Notes under the pieces: generated by a model
Databases searched by the model: none
The model's input: the letters and a program-made list of their open reading frames with translations, nothing else
What the model was told of the DNA's origin: nothing
In this document: piece by piece, positions 1-5,583 of the stretch
Position numbering within the stretch: the stretch's first letter is position 1
Layout of the letters: the number at the start of each line of letters is the position of its first letter
Position numbers and translations under genes: made by a program
Source: Comamonadaceae bacterium
GTDB taxonomy: Bacteria; Pseudomonadota; Gammaproteobacteria; Burkholderiales; Burkholderiaceae_C
Direction of reading: 5' to 3'
Length of the DNA: 10,155 bases
Assembly (NCBI GenBank): GCA_947494405.1
Contig: CANLWQ010000052.1
Coordinates: 1-10,155, forward strand

Positions 1-197
1 CCGACGACTCTTGGGATCCGCAGGCCACTCAGCCCTTGGCAGCAGGCACCTATATGCAACATCCCGCGGGTGCGATTCACTATGACGGCGCAGGCACCGA
101 AGGGGCTACGGTGCAAATCATGGGCATAGGGCCCAGCAGCACCACCTTTTTGTTTCCTCAGGTGGGTGACTTTGGCGAACCGCGCAAACTCAATTGA
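1..197 (+). CDS. Cupin-domain protein, C-terminal fragment (5' end outside window)
   Basis: An open frame runs from the window edge to a TGA at 195-197 and gives 64 C-terminal residues. The pattern is a proline/glycine turn with a metal-type histidine (HPAGAIHYDG), then a short acidic/glycine turn and a strand (EGATVQIMGIGP). This is the usual second half of a small beta-barrel cupin of the kind annotated simply as cupin domain-containing protein. Such proteins often bind a divalent metal through histidines, but most of this one lies outside the window, so neither the metal site nor the substrate can be judged. Its stop overlaps the TTG start of the next gene by 4 bases, suggesting one transcript with that gene and selD. 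The cupin assignment is fairly good; the function is unknown. Confidence 0.65.
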   Translation, partial: DDSWDPQATQPLAAGTYMQHPAGAIHYDGAGTEGATVQIMGIGPSSTTFLFPQVGDFGEPRKLN

Positions 198-580
198 AAA
201 CCACTTTGCTTGGCGCCGCTATGGCGCTTGTTCTTGTACCCACTGCGCAGGCCGCGTGGGTCAGCTTGGCCACCACTTCTGAGGTACAGGTGTTGTATGA
301 CGACGCACTCAGCAAAGAAGACTCTCGTGTCACGGTATGGCGTCTCATCAACTTTGCCAAGCCTTTGACCAACTTGGAAGGTAAAGAAATTTCTTCTGAA
401 AAGTCGCGCACCACGGTGGACTGTGCAAGCGGCAAGTTGGCCAACTCGCAGGTCATGCGCTTTGCCGGCAAAGACGCCAGTGGGGACATGTTGAACAGCT
501 ATGAAACACCTTTGCGCTTCACCACGGTTGGGGCGGGCAGTACGGATGCTGAGTTGATACAAAAGCTCTGCGCCAAGTGA
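194..580 (+). CDS. Small exported protein, surface-adhesin protein E-like
   Basis: The product is 128 residues. An apparent Sec signal peptide occupies residues 1-20: Lys2, a hydrophobic core, and a cleavage site after AQA. The mature part is short and beta-rich, with V-x-V-W-R-L at about residues 46-51 and two cysteines, Cys77 (in VDC) and Cys126 (in KLC), which could form a disulfide. This layout resembles the small domain known from Haemophilus surface-adhesin protein E, widespread in betaproteobacteria as short periplasmic or outer-membrane proteins of unknown role. The TTG start is chosen because it overlaps the cupin stop (TTGA) and keeps the lysine-containing n-region. An ATG at 221 would give a signal peptide without a positive charge. 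The stop overlaps the GTG of selD. Family match is moderate; an adhesin function should not be assumed. Confidence 0.7.
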   Translation: MKTTLLGAAMALVLVPTAQAAWVSLATTSEVQVLYDDALSKEDSRVTVWRLINFAKPLTNLEGKEISSEKSRTTVDCASGKLANSQVMRFAGKDASGDMLNSYETPLRFTTVGAGSTDAELIQKLCAK

Positions 581-1638
581 ATACCTCCCCCCGATTAACT
601 TCCTTGGCCCACGGCGGCGGCTGCGGCTGCAAGATCGCCCCTGGCGTGTTGCGTGAAATCTTGGCCGGCATGCGCGGCTTGTCGCTGCCGCCTCAGTTGC
701 TGGTGGGCATAGACACGGCTGATGATGCGGCGGTGTACCAGTTGAATGACAAGCAAGCACTGATTGCCACCACTGATTTCTTCATGCCCATTGTTGACGA
801 CCCGTTTGACTTTGGCCGTATCGCCGCCACCAACGCCATCAGTGATGTGTATGCCATGGGTGGCACGCCCATCTTCGCTTTGGCCTTGGTGGGTATGCCT
901 GTGAATGTGCTGAGCACCGAGGTGATTGGGCGTATTTTGGAAGGCGGGCAAAGCGTGTGTCAGTCGGCCGGCATCCCCATCGCTGGCGGGCACAGCATTG
1001 ATTCTGTGGAGCCTATTTACGGTTTGGTGGTGCTGGGCTTGGCGCACCCCAGTCGCATCAAGCGCAATGCTTCGGCCCAAGAAGGTGATGTGCTGGTGCT
1101 GGGCAAACCGATTGGCGTGGGTATTTACTCAGCCGCCTTGAAAAAAGAGGCTTTGTCGCCTGAGGGCTATGCCCAAATGATCGCCTCCACCACACGCCTC
1201 AATACCCCGGGCCCAGACTTGGCCGCGCTCGCAGGCGTACACGCCCTAACCGATGTAACCGGCTTTGGTTTGGCAGGCCACGCACTCGAGATGGCGCGTG
1301 GCGCGGGCTTGGATGTGCATATAGATTGGTCGGCCGTGCCCCTGCTGGATGGCGCGCAAGCCTTGGCAGAACAAGGCTTCATCACCGGCGCGTCGGGCCG
1401 CAACTGGGCAGGCTATGGCGCAGAGGTGGCTATACCTGTAGGCTTTTCGACTGTGGACCAAGCCTTGCTCAGCGACCCGCAAACCAGTGGCGGCTTGCTG
1501 GTCAGTTGTTCGCCTTCATCGCTTGAAGAAGTGATGGCAGTGTTTGCCCAGCATGGGTTTGCGCAGGCCACGGTGGTGGGCAAAGTTGCCGCTTTAAAGG
1601 GCGACAAGCCTGTGCTGCGGGTGGTTCAGTCTGCGTAA
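577..1638 (+). CDS. selD: Selenophosphate synthetase (selenide, water dikinase)
   Basis: SelD makes monoselenophosphate from selenide and ATP, the selenium donor for selenocysteine and for 2-selenouridine in tRNA. The 353-residue length fits the family. The N-terminal glycine-rich loop GGGCGCKI carries the catalytic Cys16 (TGC codon, so not a selenocysteine form) and Lys19, matching E. coli Cys17 and Lys20. Likely Mg/ATP-binding aspartates are Asp50 (DDAAVY), Asp67 (TTDFFMP), Asp90 (TNAISD) and Asp226 (TDVTGFG). GGHSID (138-142) and DPQTSGGLL (300-308) are further signatures. The GTG start overlaps the preceding stop (GTGA) and no better in-frame start exists before the catalytic loop. No selA, selB or mnmH/selU is visible, so the pathway it feeds cannot be told here. 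The 3' end overlaps the convergent aldolase-like gene by 13 bases. Confidence 0.97.
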   Translation: MNTSPRLTSLAHGGGCGCKIAPGVLREILAGMRGLSLPPQLLVGIDTADDAAVYQLNDKQALIATTDFFMPIVDDPFDFGRIAATNAISDVYAMGGTPIFALALVGMPVNVLSTEVIGRILEGGQSVCQSAGIPIAGGHSIDSVEPIYGLVVLGLAHPSRIKRNASAQEGDVLVLGKPIGVGIYSAALKKEALSPEGYAQMIASTTRLNTPGPDLAALAGVHALTDVTGFGLAGHALEMARGAGLDVHIDWSAVPLLDGAQALAEQGFITGASGRNWAGYGAEVAIPVGFSTVDQALLSDPQTSGGLLVSCSPSSLEEVMAVFAQHGFAQATVVGKVAALKGDKPVLRVVQSA

Positions 1639-2390
1639 CCCGGGTTGACGCGGTCTAGCACCCTGAGCATGGCATCAAAGTACAAGCGCTCGCGCTCAGA
1701 CGCGGGATGGCGGTCATTGGGTGCGCGTTGCAAAACCTCGGCAATCACTTCCTCGCTCAAAACCTGCAAAGGCATGCCGCTGCCCATGGCCAAGAGTTGG
1801 GTTTTGCATGCTTTCTCCAGCTTGTACAAACGCCGGTAGGCTTGCGCCACTGTGTTGCCTGTGGTCACCACGCCATGGTTTTTCAAGAACAGCACGGGCT
1901 TGTCTTGCAAGACGCCAGCCAAGCGCTCGCCTTCGCTCAAAGTTTTCGCCAAACCACTGTAATGGTTGTCATAGGCAATGCGGGTGTGGAAAAAAGCCGC
2001 GGTTTGACTGGCAGGCAGCAGCCGATTGTCTTGCAGCATATTGAGGGCGGTGGCCCACGGTTGGTGGGTATGCAAAACCACTTGTACGCCACTCAAACGG
2101 TGCAGCGGTGCGTGAATGCACTGAGCCGACAACTCCACCACGCCCTCGCCCTCTAAAGTTTCACCCGCTTCATTGAACACCATCATGTCGCTGGCGCGCG
2201 CCTCCGACCAATGCTTGCCAAACGGCAGCACCAGGTAAGCATCTTTTCTGCCTGGTACGGTCATGGTGAAGTGGTTGTCTATGCCTTCTTCCAAGCCATC
2301 GAGAACGGCCAAGCGCAAAGCGCCAGCCAAATGGACTTTGGCTTGCCACACGGCGTCTGTTTCAGAAGTATGCAGGGGGTGAACTGACAT
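1626..2390 (-). CDS. Class II aldolase/adducin family protein
   Basis: The 254-residue protein has the class II aldolase/adducin fold. It opens with DNHFTMTVPG (residues 38-47), where family members bind substrate phosphate or carboxylate, followed by LPFGKHW. The zinc ligands are visible as His107 and His109 (VLHTHQPWATAL) and His172 (KNHG). The position normally holding the catalytic glutamate (consensus S-x-E before the first zinc histidines) reads SAQ, with Gln90, so classical aldolase chemistry is not assured. That change is common in the uncharacterised bacterial branch annotated only by the family name. The ATG start is supported by AAAGG at 2399-2403, eight bases upstream. It lies 53 bases downstream of rep on the same strand and is convergent with selD. 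Substrate and pathway are unknown. Confidence 0.88.
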   Translation of the reverse strand: MSVHPLHTSETDAVWQAKVHLAGALRLAVLDGLEEGIDNHFTMTVPGRKDAYLVLPFGKHWSEARASDMMVFNEAGETLEGEGVVELSAQCIHAPLHRLSGVQVVLHTHQPWATALNMLQDNRLLPASQTAAFFHTRIAYDNHYSGLAKTLSEGERLAGVLQDKPVLFLKNHGVVTTGNTVAQAYRRLYKLEKACKTQLLAMGSGMPLQVLSEEVIAEVLQRAPNDRHPASERERLYFDAMLRVLDRVNPGYAD

Positions 2391-2398
2391 GGCACACG

Positions 2399-2403
2399 CC
2401 TTT
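2399..2403 (-). promoter_or_regulatory. Shine-Dalgarno of the class II aldolase-like gene
   Basis: On the minus strand AAAGG sits eight bases before the ATG ending at 2390. It supports that start over internal methionines. Confidence 0.5.
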
Positions 2404-2443
2404 GTAAAAGTTGCAAACGCGCCAAGGTTAGCGCATCGCGAAA

Positions 2444-4540
2444 TTAATTGGGATCTGACCCCGATTTTTCGGATTGTTCGGCTTGGACACGTTGGGCAAA
2501 CTCGGCTCGCAGTGCACGGAGTTTTTCGCGGGGATCTTCTTTGGTGGTGGCGGTGCTGAGCGCCATTTCAGCAATAAATCGACTGGGCAGGGCGCTGACC
2601 ATCTCGCGGCCTTTTTTGCGTTTGCGGCTCCAACTCACCACCAAGCTTCGCTGAGCGCGGGTGATGCCCACATACATCAGACGGCGCTCTTCCTGAATAC
2701 GTGTGAGGTTCAGCGCGTCTTGTTGCAAGCTCACACCATCCTCTTCGGGCTTGAAGGGCAACAAACCTTCGTTCACGCCCACCATGGCCACATGCGGCCA
2801 CTCCAAACCTTTGGCGGCGTGCAGAGTAGACAGGGTGACCACGTCTTGGTCTTTTTCACGCTCGCTCAAGGTGGACAAAAGCGCGATGGTTTGCGCCACC
2901 TCCAACAGGGTTTTGCTTTCATTCATGAGGCTCACGCCTGCCGCGTCATCGGCTTCGCCACCGCAGCGCATGGCCATCCAGTCGATGAAATCCATCACAT
3001 TGGCCCAACGCGCAGCAGCGAGTTTTTCGCTTTCTTCGCCGTCATACAAATGCTTTTCATAGTCCAAGTCTTTAAGCCACTGGGTAAGCAAAGCCAGCGC
3101 CGCTTCTGCGCCTTGGGTGTGGCGGGCGCGGTATTGCAAATCATTGATCTCGTTGCCAAAAGCTTGCAGGCTGTCGACCGCGCGCTGGGGCAAAGCGGCA
3201 ATTAATGAATGACTGAACACGGCTTCAAACAAACTGCAGCGGTACTGGGTGGCAAACTCGCCGAGCTTTTGCAAGGTGGTGTGGCCAATACCGCGCTTGG
3301 GCGTGGTCACGCAGCGCAAGAACGCGGGATCGTCATCATTGTTGACCAGCAAGCGTAACCATGCGCACAGGTCGCGGATTTCGGCGCGATCGAAAAAGCT
3401 CTGACCCCCTGACACCTTGTAGGGGATGGCGGCTTTGCGCAAGGCTTTTTCCAGCATGCGCGACTGGTGGTTGGCGCGGTAGAGCACCGCAAAATCTTTC
3501 CAAGCCCGAAACTGGCTGACACCTTCTCCGGTTTCATTGCCCGAGCGCAAACTTTGAATGCGCGACACGATGCGCTCGGCCTCGTGTTCTTCGTTGTCGG
3601 CGTCTATCACCCGCACCGGTTCGCCTGCGCCCAGCTCAGAGAACAGGGTTTTGGGAAACAGCTTGGGGTTGGGGCCAATCACATTGTTGGCGGCTTGCAA
3701 AATCGCCGAGGTGGATCGGTAGTTTTGCTCCAGCTTCACCACTTTCAAAGCGGGAAAGTCTTGCGGCAAGCGCTGTAAATTGTCCAAAGTGGCGCCGCGC
3801 CACCCGTAGATGGATTGGTCATCGTCGCCCACAGCGGTGAACCTTGCCCGCTCACCCACCAAGAGCTTCAACACCTCGTACTGGGTGGCATTGGTGTCTT
3901 GGTATTCATCCACCAGCACATGGCCCATTTGCTGTTGCCACTGGCTGCGCACCTCTTGGTGCTGTTGCAACAGCTTCAAGGGCAGGCCTATCAGGTCGTC
4001 AAAGTCCACGCTTTGGTAAGCGCTCAAGCGCTCTTCGTAACGCGCCATGATGCGTGCGGTGATGCGCTCGTTGTCGTTGCTGGCTTGGGCTTCGGCCATG
4101 GCAGCGTTCAGGCCTTGGTTTTTCCACAAACTGATGGCCCATTGCCATTGGCGGGCAGTGGCGGCATCGGTGGTGCCGCCCGCGTCTTTCAGTATGGAGG
4201 TCACGTCGTCAGTGTCCAAAATGCTGAAATTGTTTTTCAATCCCAGCGCCTCGCCGTTTTGCCGCAACATGCGCACACCCAAGGCGTGAAACGTGCAAAT
4301 CACCACTTTTTGAGCTTCGCGCCCCACCAGTTGCTTGGCGCGTTCGCGCATTTCAGCGGCAGCTTTGTTGGTGAAGGTGATAGCGGCAATGCGCTCAGGT
4401 TCCAGCCCCAGTTGAATCAGGTGGCCAATTTTGTGGGTGATGACGCGGGTTTTGCCCGAGCCCGCGCCGGCCAGCACCAAGCAAGGCCCGTTGACATGCT
4501 GGACCGCTTCGATTTGGGGGAGATTCAGGTCCGATGACAT
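2444..4540 (-). CDS. rep: ATP-dependent DNA helicase Rep (UvrD/Rep superfamily 1)
   Basis: Rep is a 3'-5' superfamily 1A helicase that clears proteins ahead of forks and helps restart replication. In order from the chosen start: Walker A AGAGSGKT (24-31), TFTNKAAAEM (55-64), ICTFHALG (81-88), Walker B DEYQD (211-215), GDDDQSIYGWRGA (238-250), LEQNYRS (270-276), SGGQSFF (377-383), and near the C-terminus TLHAAKGLEWPHV and YVGITRAQR. The length of 698 residues is close to E. coli Rep (673), and Rep-like features such as LKVVKLEQNYRS favour Rep over UvrD. The frame also allows a start at 4585, but those 15 extra residues are not part of the family, so ATG at 4540 is preferred; neither start has a convincing Shine-Dalgarno. 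The last residues, GSDPN, are encoded by a repeat-like palindrome and look like a later addition. Confidence 0.95.
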   Translation of the reverse strand: MSSDLNLPQIEAVQHVNGPCLVLAGAGSGKTRVITHKIGHLIQLGLEPERIAAITFTNKAAAEMRERAKQLVGREAQKVVICTFHALGVRMLRQNGEALGLKNNFSILDTDDVTSILKDAGGTTDAATARQWQWAISLWKNQGLNAAMAEAQASNDNERITARIMARYEERLSAYQSVDFDDLIGLPLKLLQQHQEVRSQWQQQMGHVLVDEYQDTNATQYEVLKLLVGERARFTAVGDDDQSIYGWRGATLDNLQRLPQDFPALKVVKLEQNYRSTSAILQAANNVIGPNPKLFPKTLFSELGAGEPVRVIDADNEEHEAERIVSRIQSLRSGNETGEGVSQFRAWKDFAVLYRANHQSRMLEKALRKAAIPYKVSGGQSFFDRAEIRDLCAWLRLLVNNDDDPAFLRCVTTPKRGIGHTTLQKLGEFATQYRCSLFEAVFSHSLIAALPQRAVDSLQAFGNEINDLQYRARHTQGAEAALALLTQWLKDLDYEKHLYDGEESEKLAAARWANVMDFIDWMAMRCGGEADDAAGVSLMNESKTLLEVAQTIALLSTLSEREKDQDVVTLSTLHAAKGLEWPHVAMVGVNEGLLPFKPEEDGVSLQQDALNLTRIQEERRLMYVGITRAQRSLVVSWSRKRKKGREMVSALPSRFIAEMALSTATTKEDPREKLRALRAEFAQRVQAEQSEKSGSDPN
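2446..2466. repeat. Imperfect 21-bp palindrome of the GGGGTCAGATCCC type
   Basis: AATTGGGATC (2446-2455), a central T, and GACCCCGATT (2457-2466) form ten-base arms with two mismatches. The rep reading frame passes through it, giving the C-terminal GSDPN and the stop at 2444-2446. From memory, closely similar short motifs (GGGGTCAGA plus CCCAATT) recur at gene ends in many beta- and gammaproteobacteria, sometimes near REP-associated transposases. Only one copy is present here, so calling it a dispersed repeat is an inference. Confidence 0.4.
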
Positions 4541-4577
4541 GCAGGTGACAGTGAGCGATACGAATGCGGCAAAGCCA

Positions 4578-4594
4578 GTCATCATAGCGATGAC
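4578..4594. promoter_or_regulatory. Inverted repeat in the rep / transporter divergent gap
   Basis: GTCATC (4578-4583) and GATGAC (4589-4594) form a perfect six-base inverted repeat around a five-base spacer. It lies in the 65-base gap between the preferred rep start (4540) and the transporter start (4606), where both promoters must sit unless rep starts at 4585. It could be an operator, but a six-base match can occur by chance. Confidence 0.2.
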
Positions 4595-4605
4595 AATCAG
4601 CCCTC

Positions 4606-5571
4606 ATGCTTTCCATCTTAGGTGTCACCTTTCCCTTTTTCGCTTTGGTGTTCGCTGGCTACTTGGCAGCCAAGCGGGGCTGGCTGCCCTTGGCCGCGAT
4701 TCCTGGGCTCAACGGTTTTGTGCTGTATTTCGCTCTGCCCAGCATGTTGTTTCGCTTTGGTGCGAATACACCCATGGCACAACTGCTCGATGGCTCGGTG
4801 GCTTTGCTCTACACCCTCAGCGCCAGCGTGATGGTGTTGTTGGGCATGTGGGTTTTGCGGCGTCAGCACAACTGGAACGAATCCGCTTTTGGCTCTATGG
4901 CCGTGGCCTTTCCCAATACCGGCTACATGGGCCTGCCTTTGTTACTCAGCCTGTTTGGCCCGGCCGCAGTGGGGCCGGCCATTCTCACCATCGTGGTCGA
5001 TTTGTTTTTCACCAGCTCGGTGTGCATTGCCTTGTCGCGCTTAGATCAAGCGCAAACCCATGGTGCCAGACGTGCGCTGATGCAAGCACTGAAAAGCGTT
5101 TTCAGTATTCCGCTCACCTGGGCCATAGGCTTGGGTGCTTTGGTGTCAGCCAATGCCTGGGTTTTGCCTGAGATGATCACCCAGACCGTGGGTTTGATGG
5201 CGGGTGCGGCCGCCCCCGTGGCCTTGTTCACCATAGGCGCTTTGCTGGCGCGTCCGGTACCTGCAGCTGCTGTGGGTTGGTGGCATTGGCAGCGAGGCGG
5301 CGTGGATGTTTTGCTGGTGGTGTTGAAGTTGGTGGTGCACCCGCTGTGGGTGGCCGGTTTGGGTTGGGTATTGATTCAATGGGGCTTGCCCCTGACGCCC
5401 ACCGCCTTGATGGCGGTGGTGCTGGTGGCTGCATTGCCCAGCGCCAGCAACAGCGCCTTGCTGGCCGAGCGTTTTCGTGCAGACAGCACGCGCATCACGC
5501 GGGTGATCTTGCTCTCCACCGCTTTGGCTTTCCCCAGCTTTTCAGCTTGGGTGGCTTGGTACAAGACTTAA
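4606..5571 (+). CDS. AEC-family transporter (auxin efflux carrier / MdcF-like permease)
   Basis: The product is a 321-residue, strongly hydrophobic inner-membrane protein with about ten predicted transmembrane segments in two halves, typical of the bacterial AEC family. Landmarks are LNGFVLYFALPSMLFR (35-50), PNTGYMGLPLL (about 103-113), a polar loop around residues 145-160, and ALPSASNSALLAERF near the C-terminus, matching the conserved second-half motif. Characterised relatives move organic anions such as malonate or malate; the plant auxin name does not imply auxin here. No catabolic genes lie beside it, so the substrate cannot be inferred. ATG at 4606 begins directly at the first membrane segment, without a clear Shine-Dalgarno. 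The gene is divergent from rep and ends 12 bases from the convergent priA stop. Confidence 0.88.
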   Translation: MLSILGVTFPFFALVFAGYLAAKRGWLPLAAIPGLNGFVLYFALPSMLFRFGANTPMAQLLDGSVALLYTLSASVMVLLGMWVLRRQHNWNESAFGSMAVAFPNTGYMGLPLLLSLFGPAAVGPAILTIVVDLFFTSSVCIALSRLDQAQTHGARRALMQALKSVFSIPLTWAIGLGALVSANAWVLPEMITQTVGLMAGAAAPVALFTIGALLARPVPAAAVGWWHWQRGGVDVLLVVLKLVVHPLWVAGLGWVLIQWGLPLTPTALMAVVLVAALPSASNSALLAERFRADSTRITRVILLSTALAFPSFSAWVAWYKT

Positions 5572-5583
5572 GCCAGCCAAAAT

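Noticed and set aside
158..760. 200-residue minus-strand open frame opposite the adhesin E-like gene and selD
   Set aside because: It overlaps two well-supported plus-strand genes with coupled starts and shows no family resemblance.
3396..3413. A second GGGGTCAGA-like stretch inside rep
   Set aside because: It encodes the conserved SGGQSFF helicase motif, so the similarity to the repeat at the end of rep is explained by coding and is coincidental.
2474..4537. Long plus-strand open frames opposite rep (about 240 residues each at 2474-3205 and 3815-4537)
   Set aside because: rep is a clear full-length helicase on the other strand. These frames have shadow-type composition rich in His, Gln and Gly and no motifs.
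5572..5583. Terminator between the AEC transporter gene and priA
   Set aside because: The 12-base gap has no stem-loop or T-run that would qualify.
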